Origin: CAYRUP01 sp964489265
GTDB taxonomy: Bacteria > Pseudomonadota > Gammaproteobacteria > DSM-16500
Length of the DNA stretch: 64,000 nucleotides
Assembly: GCA_964489265.1 (NCBI GenBank)
Contig: CAZAXX010000003.1
Span: 1-64,000, forward strand
Direction of reading: 5' to 3'
Shown: piece by piece, positions 26,385 through 35,533 of the stretch
Layout: each line of letters opens with the position of its first letter
How positions within the stretch are numbered: position 1 is the first letter of the stretch
Program-made: the position numbers and the translations under genes
The notes under the pieces: model-generated
Database searches by the model: none
Told to the model about the DNA's origin: nothing
What the model saw: only the letters and a program-made list of their open reading frames with translations

Positions 26385-27338
26385 TTAATACCGAGTTCCC
26401 TTCTTACCCATGTTAATATCTTCCAAAATCAACTCTTGTAATTTTTTCGCAACCGGCCCTGGTTGCCCCGTTCCAATATTCTCATTTTCAAATTTCACCA
26501 CAGGCATTACATTCAATGTAGTCCCAGTCACAATCACTTCACGCGCCGACTGCAAATCACTCATCGAAATCGATTTCACTTTCGTCGTAAAACCCTGCTC
26601 ACGCGCTAATTCACAAGTTCTAAGCATAGTCGTGCCTTTAAGAATATTATCCAATTTCGGATGCACGATCACACCTTCCTTATCCACAATCATCACATTC
26701 TCTGTCGCACTTTCTGTAATATAACCTTCTTCATCCGTACCAATAACAAAATCAAGTTTGCGATCAATTGCTTCTTTGCGCATTAATACATTCGGAAGAT
26801 AATTACAGGATTTGATTTGCGCCATCCAGGATGGTTTGAAATAAACATTACTTTTCCCAATCACGACACCTTTTTCGTATTTTTCAGCAGCTGGATGACT
26901 TAGCTTATGAATCACCACATAAAATTGTGATGCAACAGAATCATAAGGACTCACCGAAAAATTTCCTGGTCCGCGTGACAGAAAAATTCGAATCATCGCA
27001 TCGTTTTTATCAGCGACACGTAATGTTTCCAATACGATTTCTCGTAGTTGCTCTAGATTCAATGACGGTTGCAAAGAAATTTTTTCAGCAGAAAGATATA
27101 ATCTTTCCAAATGCTCATCGAGTAAATAAACAGATCGATTGACCGCTTTAATCGCTTCAAAAACACCATCACCGCGATGCACCATATGATCATCCAAAGG
27201 CAACAGCATCATGCGCGGATTTTTGATAATGCCACCGAACCAAGTCGAATAAAATGCATAATACTCGTCAAAAAAAGGATTTTTATTTTTTTGCAAAGTT
27301 TCAAAAATTTTTGCTTCATCGATAACAGGTGTTGTCAT
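26385..27338 (-). CDS. Class IV PLP-dependent aminotransferase (BCAT/D-Ala transaminase/PabC-like)
   Basis: The protein has 317 residues with the fold-type IV pattern: HRGDGVFEAIKAV (about 54-66), the PLP-binding Lys176 within QIKSCNYLPNVL, and the cofactor-contacting TESATENVMIV near 212. These enzymes transaminate branched-chain or D-amino acids or act as aminodeoxychorismate lyase. The sequence alone does not choose between them; the long N-terminal extension and the RGPGNFS loop resemble the branched-chain/D-amino-acid side. The ATG overlaps the lepB stop by one base (TAATG), so translation is coupled to lepB. Confidence 0.85.
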   Translation of the reverse strand: MTTPVIDEAKIFETLQKNKNPFFDEYYAFYSTWFGGIIKNPRMMLLPLDDHMVHRGDGVFEAIKAVNRSVYLLDEHLERLYLSAEKISLQPSLNLEQLREIVLETLRVADKNDAMIRIFLSRGPGNFSVSPYDSVASQFYVVIHKLSHPAAEKYEKGVVIGKSNVYFKPSWMAQIKSCNYLPNVLMRKEAIDRKLDFVIGTDEEGYITESATENVMIVDKEGVIVHPKLDNILKGTTMLRTCELAREQGFTTKVKSISMSDLQSAREVIVTGTTLNVMPVVKFENENIGTGQPGPVAKKLQELILEDINMGKKGTRY

Positions 27339-28111
27339 TAGATTATTTTCCCACCGAGTCGGTTCCAGCGGATTGGATGGGTTGGCTTATCATAACTCAT
27401 CCAAATATAGGTTGCTTTCCCAATAATATTTTTATCAGGCAACAATCCCCACACGCGACTGTCCGCGCTCATGTCTCGATTATCGCCCATCATGAAATAA
27501 TTTCCGGCAGGCACGATCACATCGAAATCATCATTTTCTTTTGCGGGAATTTGAAAGATCTGGTGTTTGACGCCCAACAAATTCTCTTGTTTTTGCGCGA
27601 CTTGCCAAGGCCCATAACCATCTTCTTCATCGGTACTGTATTTTTCAAATTGCTGGGAAATTTCTTTGCCATTGATGTAAAGCGTTTTATCTTTGTAACT
27701 GACGTGATCGCCAGGAATACCAATCACGCGCTTAATCAAATCGCGTGATTCAGTAGGCGGTTCGCGAAACACAACAATGTCGCCACGCTTTGGTTCATTG
27801 AAGGTAAGTACTTTGGTATGCAGCACCGGTAAGCGAATGCCATACGAAAATTTATTTACTAAAATAAAATCACCGATCAATAACGTAGGCTTTAAAGAAC
27901 CCGATGGAATTCGAAACGGTTCAAACGCAAATGAGCGAACTGCAAAAACAAGCAATAAAATAGGAAAAAAAGAACGTGCATAATCAATGATGACAGGCAT
28001 ATTTGTTGACGATTTTTTTCGTTTTGGCGCCCAAAAAATAATGTCTAGCAGTGCGATCGCTCCACTGATCACGACAGCATAAAAAAGGATTAATTCAAAA
28101 TTTAAATTCAT
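27338..28111 (-). CDS. lepB: Signal peptidase I
   Basis: The protein has 257 residues with two N-terminal membrane helices (about 6-27 and 46-62). The catalytic Ser72 is in PSGSLKPT and the general-base Lys127 in DLIKRVIGIPGD. The later boxes YFMMGDNRDMSADSRVWG and a Gly/Lys-rich end are also present. The residue after the catalytic serine is Leu where Met is most common. LepB removes signal peptides from exported proteins such as those listed here. The ribosome site GGAGAGACC precedes the ATG. It overlaps the aminotransferase gene by one base, an unusual partner, as lepB normally sits between lepA and rnc. Confidence 0.95.
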   Translation of the reverse strand: MNLNFELILFYAVVISGAIALLDIIFWAPKRKKSSTNMPVIIDYARSFFPILLLVFAVRSFAFEPFRIPSGSLKPTLLIGDFILVNKFSYGIRLPVLHTKVLTFNEPKRGDIVVFREPPTESRDLIKRVIGIPGDHVSYKDKTLYINGKEISQQFEKYSTDEEDGYGPWQVAQKQENLLGVKHQIFQIPAKENDDFDVIVPAGNYFMMGDNRDMSADSRVWGLLPDKNIIGKATYIWMSYDKPTHPIRWNRLGGKII

Positions 28112-28251
28112 GGTCTCTCCGCGTTGGTCTTAAGACAGGAATTATACCCAATGATTGCTAGAAAATCTTCGATATTTAACTGTCTGAGTGTACAAGGAAA
28201 TATTCATTGGGTAACATTAGCTGACTTCAATTCATAAGCAAGGAAACGGTA

Positions 28252-28944
28252 ATGACAAGGACGATTTATAGTAAATTCATTTTCTGTGCGTGCACGTTGG
28301 TATTCTCAGCGGGGAGTTTTGCACAAGATCATCCATTTTACGTGGCTGCAAATGCAGGGATCATTCAGGGTAATTTTAGTAATTCCTACTTGGATCAAAC
28401 TGACATTATTAAACAAAATATTGCGGAATCTGTCGAACAGCATGGCTATACGGGTGGACTTGCGATTGGGTACAGCAAGTTATATCACGAGAAATATTTG
28501 CTAGGCGCTGAATTATCCGGAAATTTGGATTCACATAATGCGACTTTTCAAAGTGGCGCAGCAAGCTCTGCATTTTCAGACACGACACAAATTAACAATC
28601 ATTTTGATCTCACTTTTGTGCCTGGCATTTTACTGAGTGAGTCAACTTCCGCTTATTTAAAATTAGGTGTTTCAGTGGCCTATGTCGAAGACAATCTCAC
28701 CTCGCCTGCTGGCTTTGGGGCAACGCCATCACCTTTTAACAGTAGTAATCACGCAACAGGTTTTGCAGCTGGTTTGGGAATTCAAAAATCGATGAGCGAA
28801 CGTGTTTCTGTTTTTGCGGAAGGTGATTATCACGATTATGGCACGGTTAATTTTGCTAACTTCCAAAATTTTTCTACTAGTTACATACACTCTGCGCATG
28901 TTTACTCGTATGGGGTTGTGTTAGGTATGGCTTATCATTGGTAA
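28252..28944 (+). CDS. Outer-membrane beta-barrel protein (OmpA/Opa-like small porin family)
   Basis: The protein has 230 residues. A signal peptide ends about SFA-Q at residue 24. The mature part consists of alternating amphipathic strands with aromatic girdles: PFYVAANAGI near its start, TGGLAIGYSKLY, YLLGAELSGNL, HFDLTFVPGILLSE, AYLKLGVSVAYVED, SVFAEGDYHDYG. It ends in YSYGVVLGMAYHW, a C-terminal aromatic typical of Bam-recognised barrels. This suggests an eight-stranded barrel. The ATG follows AAGGAAACGGTA. Similar small barrels act as adhesins or envelope stabilisers; the role here is unknown. It converges on the ankyrin gene with a palindromic element between. Confidence 0.8.
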   Translation: MTRTIYSKFIFCACTLVFSAGSFAQDHPFYVAANAGIIQGNFSNSYLDQTDIIKQNIAESVEQHGYTGGLAIGYSKLYHEKYLLGAELSGNLDSHNATFQSGAASSAFSDTTQINNHFDLTFVPGILLSESTSAYLKLGVSVAYVEDNLTSPAGFGATPSPFNSSNHATGFAAGLGIQKSMSERVSVFAEGDYHDYGTVNFANFQNFSTSYIHSAHVYSYGVVLGMAYHW

Positions 28945-28946
28945 TC

Positions 28947-29024
28947 TGTCATCCTGAACGCAGTGAAGGATCTCCCGATAATATGAGGAGATCCTTCGAG
29001 CAAAAAGCGCTCTCAGGATGACAG
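28947..29024. repeat. Dispersed palindromic element, family A (full copy)
   Basis: The 78-bp imperfect palindrome TGTCATCCTGAACGCAG ... GCGCTCTCAGGATGACA is nearly identical to the reverse complement of 17841-17918. It lies between the convergent beta-barrel and ankyrin genes and begins two bases after the barrel gene's stop codon. Confidence 0.85.
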
Positions 29025-29036
29025 CCTACATGAGAA

Positions 29037-29837
29037 TTAATTTTTTCTCATCAACGTTGCAACTGCTGCAGCTGTTGTTACAACCGCTCCAACACAAAGG
29101 GATGTGACTACGGTTTTATCTGATAACCACCAAAAGCTGCTGCTATTGTTAGAAAGCTTAACACCTTCTTTTTTTGCAGAATCAACTTTATGTAGTTTGT
29201 AATATAACTCAATATGTCTTTTTATAATTGCGGCCGATTCATCAATCGTTGCTTGATTTATCGGTGTCGCAATATACTCTCGGCGGGCACCACGTTCAGC
29301 CAAGAGTTTAGCGCACCCAATGTGTCCATGCTGTGCTGCAGCAGAAATGAGTGACTCATATCGATAACCCTTATTCACATCAGCACCATTTTTAATAAGT
29401 GTTTTAATCATTTCATCCTGCCCTTTTATACAAGCAAGATATAATGGCGTCCCAAGATCCGTACGCCTATTAACTTTGGCATCTTCCTCTTGTATCAGCC
29501 ATTCAACAACATCACGTCTGTCAGCTCTTACCGCTTCCATTAAGAGTGTACCGCATCTACCTTCTTTATTGATGAGTAAATCACCTTCATAATCTTGAAG
29601 TATTTCGTCATTACCTTCTGCGGTTAAGTACGTTTTAAAACCCATTACATCAGTGTCAGTATACTTAACCAAAACACGACCCTTTTCATCATGAATAGCA
29701 TCTTCCCCTTCTCTTTCTGCATCTGAAGAATTTTCTAATAATTTTCTGATTTGTCTTTTACATTCTTCCAAAGGCTGGGTCTTAAAAAGCTCTGCAGCCA
29801 TTACTACGATGTCACTTATACCAATTCTACTTTTCAT
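29037..29837 (-). CDS. Ankyrin-repeat protein with C-terminal membrane helix
   Basis: The protein has 266 residues from the ATG at 29837; a TTG five codons upstream is the alternative start. The N-terminal about 90 residues are charged and helical. At least three ankyrin-type repeats follow (about 95-190): GTLLMEAVRADRRDVVEWLI, GTPLYLACIKGQDEMIKTLI with NGADVN, and ESLISAAAQHGHIGCAKLL. The C-terminus carries one hydrophobic segment (VVTSLCVGAVVTTAAAVATLM) with a basic end, a tail-anchor arrangement. No signal peptide. Ankyrin proteins with terminal hydrophobic helices are frequent among effectors of intracellular bacteria; delivery to a host is inference only. It lies 30 bases downstream of the kfrA-like gene. 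Confidence 0.75.
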   Translation of the reverse strand: MKSRIGISDIVVMAAELFKTQPLEECKRQIRKLLENSSDAEREGEDAIHDEKGRVLVKYTDTDVMGFKTYLTAEGNDEILQDYEGDLLINKEGRCGTLLMEAVRADRRDVVEWLIQEEDAKVNRRTDLGTPLYLACIKGQDEMIKTLIKNGADVNKGYRYESLISAAAQHGHIGCAKLLAERGARREYIATPINQATIDESAAIIKRHIELYYKLHKVDSAKKEGVKLSNNSSSFWWLSDKTVVTSLCVGAVVTTAAAVATLMRKN

Positions 29838-29867
29838 AAATTCTCTATCCAAAAAAACGTGTCATCC

Positions 29868-30920
29868 TTAGGACGACACTATTGATGACATGTTTTGCAT
29901 TTGTTTTATTTGTCCTTCCAACTGTGCTTTCGCTTGAGCTAATTCCCATTTTTCACTAGCCAGTAATTTATTTTGACTTTGTGCCTCAAGTAACAATTCT
30001 TTTGCATCAACTAATCGTTGCTTCGAATTTGCAAGATCACTTTGCAGCAAAGTCACTTCACGTAATTTTGCCTCGAATGATTTTTGCAATTCCTGAAACT
30101 GGTTTTGCCAATGCTGACTTGCTTGCTGATATTCAACATTCGTTTTCCCTAACTGTTGAATTTCTTTTTTTAAAGACTCCCTTATTAATTCTAATTCAAT
30201 ATGAGAACGTTCTATTAATTGATGCTTCTGCAGCAATTCACCGTGTTTAACTTGTTCTCCAACTAATTGTTCTTGCATTTCTTTCGCTTCAAATAAGAAT
30301 TGCTGTTTTTCACGCTCAAATTGCTGCTGATCTAGCAACCTCTGTTCGCGCGCAGACTCACGATAATGCTCCAAGTTTGATTGCGCCAGTTGATGAAGTC
30401 GATGTAACTCTTCTATTCTTTCCTGCTTTTCCTGCAACTGCCGTAACAAAACATCATTCTTGCTATGCAATGCTTGATTTTCTTTATGTGCAAATTCCAG
30501 CGCTTGTTCTAACGTTAATTTTTCATTCGCGTAGGTTGTTTTTTCTTGCTGCCATTGATTAAACATTTTCTGCCAGCGCTGGTTGTTTGTGCGAAACTTT
30601 TCAAGTTCCATTTTTAATTCACTTATTTCTTGCTGGTAATTGGCTTCAATCGGCGTGAATTGCTCAATCGATTGGGTGATAACGCCTTCCCATAATCCTT
30701 GTACAAGCGCAATCAACGGTTCAGGCAAGTTTTCTTTCGTGGCTATTTTTTGCGAGGAATTTTGAATTTCTTTCCAACGGCGAAGGTGTTGATTAACTGT
30801 CCCAGCACTCCCAGTGCCTAAAAAGCGCCGAACATTTTCAATCGTTATGCTTTTTCCTTCACCTTTTAGAGAATTTGCAGCAGAGCTCACATCATCATAA
30901 GTTATTCCATGGCGGGCCAT
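29868..30920 (-). CDS. KfrA-like DNA-binding coiled-coil protein
   Basis: The protein has 350 residues. The N-terminal about 60 residues match the plasmid KfrA DNA-binding domain pattern (ITYDDVSSAANSL ... TIENVRRFLGTGSAGTVNQH, then LRRWK). The rest, from about 85 to the end, is an almost unbroken Glu/Gln/Lys-rich coiled coil. KfrA proteins of plasmids are autoregulated DNA-binding proteins thought to help partition or nucleoid structure. This copy appears chromosomal, with no plasmid genes around. The ribosome site AAGGAATT precedes the ATG, and two overlapping palindromes lie just upstream. It is probably cotranscribed with the ankyrin gene. Confidence 0.8.
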   Translation of the reverse strand: MARHGITYDDVSSAANSLKGEGKSITIENVRRFLGTGSAGTVNQHLRRWKEIQNSSQKIATKENLPEPLIALVQGLWEGVITQSIEQFTPIEANYQQEISELKMELEKFRTNNQRWQKMFNQWQQEKTTYANEKLTLEQALEFAHKENQALHSKNDVLLRQLQEKQERIEELHRLHQLAQSNLEHYRESAREQRLLDQQQFEREKQQFLFEAKEMQEQLVGEQVKHGELLQKHQLIERSHIELELIRESLKKEIQQLGKTNVEYQQASQHWQNQFQELQKSFEAKLREVTLLQSDLANSKQRLVDAKELLLEAQSQNKLLASEKWELAQAKAQLEGQIKQMQNMSSIVSS

Positions 30921-30938
30921 TGTTAATTCCTTTTATAT

Positions 30939-30955
30939 ATTACGTAATACGTATT
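30939..30955. promoter_or_regulatory. Overlapping palindromes upstream of kfrA-like gene (candidate operator)
   Basis: ATTACGTAAT (30939-30948) and AATACGTATT (30946-30955) are two perfect 10-bp palindromes overlapping by three bases, 19 bases upstream of the start codon. KfrA proteins repress their own promoter by binding repeated or palindromic sites, so this is a good candidate operator. It also contains TATTAT/TATAAT-like -10 sequences. Confidence 0.55.
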
Positions 30956-30982
30956 ATACCGTTATTTATATTCAAGATACAA

Positions 30983-32368
30983 TTATTCCTTAATCTTCAA
31001 AATCGCCTCTCTGTTTTTAATCTTTCCCGCTAAATAGATACCAATCAATGAAGTTATTAATATCAAATAAAACGCATAATCAAAAACAGCAAGATTCATT
31101 TTGCCATGCTGTTGTTTAATCCCATACGAAATCATAAAGGAAGCTAATGCGATTCCTAACGTAATTGAAATCTGCCGACCTGCATTGAATACGGCGCTCG
31201 CCTGACTGATTTGAACACCTTCAAATCCTAAAACACTGGTCAGTTGAATCGGCATCCCACAGATTCCACTGAATAATCCACGGCAGAACATGATCAAGCA
31301 GCCAAGGTAAAAGAGATTCGGTTGTCGAACATACAAAATCGCAAGTGAAAAAATTAAAACGCCAAAAAAACCTATCATGATCGTGACACCGGGACCATAA
31401 CGATAAAACATTCCGACTGAAAGACGACTCGTGCAAATAGCCCCTATCGCCTGCATGCCAATCATAAGCCCGGCAAACATGGCAGACATGCCGACACCCA
31501 CTTGCAAATAAATTCCAATCGTGAAAAATGACGCATAATGACAAATCTGAAACGCGAATTGAATTAAATTCGATTGCACAAATAATTTATTTTCAAACAA
31601 ACTCAAATGAATTAATGGATTTGGAGCAACGCGTTCATAACGTATAAAAGCAATTAACAAACAAATTACAACTAAGGTGCAAATTGATGTTACTAATGAA
31701 AAACCATTTCTGCCAAAATCAGAAAGCGTATACAAAGCGATAATTAACGCACATGCTGAAATAAGAAAACCATACCAGTCAAAGGATTTTGCAGGTTGCA
31801 ACGCCTGTTTTTTTAATACAAAAATAGCCACCGCTGTTGCAAAAAAACAAGTGGAAGAGGTGACTATAAAAATCCATTTCCAATTTAAAAAATGAATGAT
31901 AGCCCCACCTAGAGCCGGCGCCATTGCAGGTGCGATTGAAGCGACAATAAAAGTGATACTCGTGATGCTTGCATAATCTCTCGGTTTAAAAACACGGTAC
32001 AACATGGTCATGCCAACCGGAATCAACATTCCACCGCCAATTCCCTGTAAAAAACGAAATATAACAAGCAAGGTAAAATATGGAGTTAATGCACAAAACA
32101 AAGCAGAAAACGCGAATAAACCTGTCGCAAAAATAAAAATCTTTTTTAAACCAAACCGATCACCAATCCATGCGCTCGCTGGAATACTAATCGCGAGTGC
32201 CAACAAGAACGCATTTGAAATCCATTCAGTATGCGTAATCGGCACATGAAAATAATCAGCAAGCGTTGGTAATGCGATATTTACCATTGTTAGATCTAAG
32301 CGATCTAAAAACAGTACGCAAGTATAAATCGCCGCTACAATGTATTTATGTTCAATTTTATTTAGCAT
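30983..32368 (-). CDS. MFS transporter, DHA2 (EmrB/QacA-like drug efflux) type
   Basis: The protein has 461 residues from the ATG at 32368; a TTG 15 codons upstream is less likely. About 14 membrane helices are predicted. Motifs are LDRLDLTMVNIALPTL in helix 1 (motif D1 of drug:H+ antiporters), WIGDRFGLKKIF (motif A) and FRFLQGIGGGMLIPVG (motif B). Members expel drugs, bile salts or metabolites in exchange for protons. The first 11 bases overlap the 3' end of the upstream dicarboxylate-carrier gene, so the two are translated from one message. No MFP or regulator gene is attached. Substrate unknown. Confidence 0.88.
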   Translation of the reverse strand: MLNKIEHKYIVAAIYTCVLFLDRLDLTMVNIALPTLADYFHVPITHTEWISNAFLLALAISIPASAWIGDRFGLKKIFIFATGLFAFSALFCALTPYFTLLVIFRFLQGIGGGMLIPVGMTMLYRVFKPRDYASITSITFIVASIAPAMAPALGGAIIHFLNWKWIFIVTSSTCFFATAVAIFVLKKQALQPAKSFDWYGFLISACALIIALYTLSDFGRNGFSLVTSICTLVVICLLIAFIRYERVAPNPLIHLSLFENKLFVQSNLIQFAFQICHYASFFTIGIYLQVGVGMSAMFAGLMIGMQAIGAICTSRLSVGMFYRYGPGVTIMIGFFGVLIFSLAILYVRQPNLFYLGCLIMFCRGLFSGICGMPIQLTSVLGFEGVQISQASAVFNAGRQISITLGIALASFMISYGIKQQHGKMNLAVFDYAFYLILITSLIGIYLAGKIKNREAILKIKE

Positions 32369-33596
32369 ACTCAGGCTGTAGTTGTAATATAGTTTCGCCG
32401 GTATTACTTGCAACTAACGACGCACACACTGCAGTGCCAGCAACATTCACTGTGGTTCGCATCATATCCACCACTTTATCTATTCCAATTACCATCGCAA
32501 GACCTGCAAACGGTAAGCCAATGCTAGACAATACCAGCATCGTCATCACAACAGCTGATCCTGGAACACCTGCTGTGCCAATCGTTGCAATTGCGGCTGT
32601 GATAACAATTAATAAATATTGATGCCAATCCAGCGGAATTTGAAAAATTGTCGCGGTAAAGATGCAAATAATAGCTGGATAAATTGCACCGCACCCATCC
32701 ATTTTTGCATTGGCTCCTAATGGTGCGACAAATGATGCAACTTGTTCAGATACGCCGATGCGTTTGACTAACGTATCAAGCGTCACGGGCAATGTTGCTA
32801 AGCTTGATGAAGTGGTAAATGCGGTGAGTAACATTGGCCATGCATTTTGAACAAAAAGTATAGGATTCACACGACAAACTGTTATTAACAAAACGCCATA
32901 AACAAGCAGTTGAATCGCACATGCAACATACACTGCTAAAATAAATTTTAAAAATGGTATTAAACTGCTTACACCATAATGTGCCGTGACTGCTGAGATA
33001 AAAACAAAAATTCCAATCGGCGACAAACGAATAACCCAGCGGGTCATTTTAAATAATATTTTTGCCATGCCATCAAAAAAACGCTTCACGACAATGGCTT
33101 CTTCTCCGCATAGCGTTAATGAAATTGCAAATAGAATTCCAAAAATAATGACTGGGATAACTTTTCCACGAGAAATTTGTTCAATTAAATTTCCTGGGAT
33201 CATATCCAAAAAGATTTGTTTTAAAGATGGTATCGGATCCAGCGTATCTACCGTCAACACTTGATGAAAACCAGCGCCTGGATTTATCCATAATGCGACA
33301 CTGAGCCCGACAGTCGCTGCAATCAATGCAGTCATCAAAAACCAGAAGAGTGTTCTGCCACCTAATTGTTTAATTTTGGCAATATTTTCGAGTCGTGTGA
33401 AACTTGTCACGATCAAAACAAAGGTAATTGGCACGATAATCATTCGAAGTAATTGCAGAAACGCATCGCCTATTGGAGACAAGGCATCTACCCATTGCAG
33501 CGGTGCTAGAAGTCCGAAGAATGCCCCAAGTATCAGTGCTAACAAACACTGATTACCAAACCCGAGTTTATTAATTAGCTGAAAGACTTTATTCAT
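32358..33596 (-). CDS. Dicarboxylate/amino acid:cation symporter (DAACS, GltP/DctA-like)
   Basis: The protein has 412 residues from the ATG at 33596; an ATG two codons upstream sits on the ribosome site GGGAAT. It is a polytopic membrane protein with DAACS features: the serine-rich re-entrant loop FTTSSSLATLPVTL, GANAKMDGCGAIYP in place of the common NMDG motif, and GTAGVPGSAVVM. Family members take up glutamate, aspartate or C4-dicarboxylates with H+ or Na+. The usual NMDGT sequence reads KMDGC, so substrate or ion coupling may differ. It heads a two-gene operon with the MFS gene. Confidence 0.9.
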   Translation of the reverse strand: MNKVFQLINKLGFGNQCLLALILGAFFGLLAPLQWVDALSPIGDAFLQLLRMIIVPITFVLIVTSFTRLENIAKIKQLGGRTLFWFLMTALIAATVGLSVALWINPGAGFHQVLTVDTLDPIPSLKQIFLDMIPGNLIEQISRGKVIPVIIFGILFAISLTLCGEEAIVVKRFFDGMAKILFKMTRWVIRLSPIGIFVFISAVTAHYGVSSLIPFLKFILAVYVACAIQLLVYGVLLITVCRVNPILFVQNAWPMLLTAFTTSSSLATLPVTLDTLVKRIGVSEQVASFVAPLGANAKMDGCGAIYPAIICIFTATIFQIPLDWHQYLLIVITAAIATIGTAGVPGSAVVMTMLVLSSIGLPFAGLAMVIGIDKVVDMMRTTVNVAGTAVCASLVASNTGETILQLQPEYAK

Positions 33597-33632
33597 GTTC
33601 ATATTCCCTGTCGGATAGATTGGGATAGTCTA

Positions 33633-35510
33633 TCAGCGTTTACCTTCCACCAACAACTTTTCCATGCCGAAGATGTCCAATGGCTTACTGAGATAATAGC
33701 CTTGCGCATAATCGCAATGAATTTTTTTAAGATAAATTAATTGCTCTAGATTCTCAATTCCCTCAACCACGACAGTTAAATTAATTTTGTGCGCAAGTTC
33801 AATAATGGATTCAATAATAATACTTCGACTGCTATTCATGCGTAAATCATCTAAAAGTGATTTATCTATCTTTAAAACGGAGATAGGTAACTTATCAAGA
33901 TAACTCAAGGAAGTATAACCCGCACCAAAATCGTCAATTACAATCCGCACACCCAAATCGCTGAGATTTTGTAACATCTCAATCGCGCGCGGCAAATCAG
34001 TAATAATGGCAGTTTCAGTTAACTCAAGCTCCAGTTTTTCCGGTGGAATACCTGTTTCATCGATGACTTCTTTCACACTTGCGAGAAATTTTTCGTTATA
34101 AAGTTGATGCACTGAAATATTTATCGCTAATGGAATATTATTTGTTAACCCCTCCTTCAACCAGATGACATATTGTTGACATGCTTTCTTTAAAATCCAT
34201 TCACCAAATTGATTTATAATTCCAATTTTTTCTGCAATCGGTATAAAAACACTTGGCGATATATCCCCTATCTTTTTATTGTTCCATCTTAGTAATGCTT
34301 CAAGCCCTGTAATGATGCTAGTATCTTTTATGTCAAATTGCGGCTGAAATTCTAGCGCTAATTCATCATTTTTAATTGCATCTGATAGAAAATACTCGAT
34401 CTCAATTTGTTTTGCATGTTCTATGACTAAGCTTTCTGAGAAGTGATGCAATCGATTACCACCAAGATTTTTTGCTTTAGACAATGCCATATCAGCAGCT
34501 CTATCAATGGTAATTCTTTCTGTACCATCGTTTGGAAATATTGCAGTACCAATACTTGCTGTCACATTAATTTCATCTTCTTTAATGTGATAGGGAATTT
34601 GAATCGCCATATGAATAAAATTCGCAAGCTCATTAAGCTCGTCATGATTCTGCGCTATTTCAATGATGATTTTAAACTCATCGCTGCCAACACGCGCCAT
34701 CGCATCCGTGTGCCGAATATATCGTTGAATACGATGAACAATTTCTTTCAGTAACCAATCACCTATTTGACGGCCGAACACCGTATTGATTTTATTAAAC
34801 TGATCGATATCGATATAAAAAATTGCAAATTTCGAATTATTTTTTTTTGCTTTGGCAACTGCATGATCCAAAATATTTTCATATGCTATTCTATTTGGCA
34901 AACGTGTGAATTGATCGTGGTATGCAATGTACTGCAATTTTTTTAAATTTTCTTTTTTATCTCTTTCATAAAAATAAATCAGCGCCACAATAATTATGAT
35001 CAAACCACAAATTGCAGTATATTGTAATAGCAAAGGCTCAGTAATCATTTTCACTGGGAAATGAAAATAAATACTTTCTAAATAAAATAGTCCCGTTGTG
35101 GTTAGAACACTCACTGCACACCAGAAAAAAGCTAACCGAATCCCACCGATAAACCCTGCTACTAAAGGTGGTAAGATCAACCAATAAGCTGTAGCAGAAT
35201 AGATACCACCTAAATGATACGTACACCAACCTAAAAAAATTGTCAGTGCACTCACAAATATAGTATTTGCATAAAATAATGAATGAAAATATTTTATAAA
35301 AAACAACGAGGAGAGAATAAAAATTTCAGTGATGACTATTGCATAAGTTACTGCATGATCGTTTAAATAATAATAGAGGATAGCATAAACCGGTGCTGCA
35401 ATAATTGAAATGATACATGCGCCCACTAGATTTCTGGCAAAAGATAATTTCATAATATCTTTTGCAAGATCGGTGGGTATGATGAACTTGAAGATACGCT
35501 CAATTATCAT
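33633..35510 (-). CDS. Membrane GGDEF-EAL protein, probable c-di-GMP phosphodiesterase
   Basis: The protein has 625 residues. The N-terminus has about six membrane helices (20-180), a MASE-like sensor region. A GGDEF domain (about 195-360) carries GSDEF in place of GGDEF (RVGSDEFKI), so cyclase activity is doubtful. The EAL domain (about 375-620) is complete: GLEALLRW, the Asn in LAINIS, ELTETAI, IDDFGAGYTSL, LKIDKSLL, VVVEGIEN and AQGYYLSKPL. It should hydrolyse c-di-GMP at the inner membrane. The ribosome site AGGAAGG precedes ATG. With the c-di-GMP-responsive MshE encoded 6-8 kb away, it is a plausible regulator of pilus activity. Confidence 0.9.
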   Translation of the reverse strand: MIIERIFKFIIPTDLAKDIMKLSFARNLVGACIISIIAAPVYAILYYYLNDHAVTYAIVITEIFILSSLFFIKYFHSLFYANTIFVSALTIFLGWCTYHLGGIYSATAYWLILPPLVAGFIGGIRLAFFWCAVSVLTTTGLFYLESIYFHFPVKMITEPLLLQYTAICGLIIIIVALIYFYERDKKENLKKLQYIAYHDQFTRLPNRIAYENILDHAVAKAKKNNSKFAIFYIDIDQFNKINTVFGRQIGDWLLKEIVHRIQRYIRHTDAMARVGSDEFKIIIEIAQNHDELNELANFIHMAIQIPYHIKEDEINVTASIGTAIFPNDGTERITIDRAADMALSKAKNLGGNRLHHFSESLVIEHAKQIEIEYFLSDAIKNDELALEFQPQFDIKDTSIITGLEALLRWNNKKIGDISPSVFIPIAEKIGIINQFGEWILKKACQQYVIWLKEGLTNNIPLAINISVHQLYNEKFLASVKEVIDETGIPPEKLELELTETAIITDLPRAIEMLQNLSDLGVRIVIDDFGAGYTSLSYLDKLPISVLKIDKSLLDDLRMNSSRSIIIESIIELAHKINLTVVVEGIENLEQLIYLKKIHCDYAQGYYLSKPLDIFGMEKLLVEGKR

Positions 35511-35533
35511 TAACCTTCCTCAAGGTTAGACAC

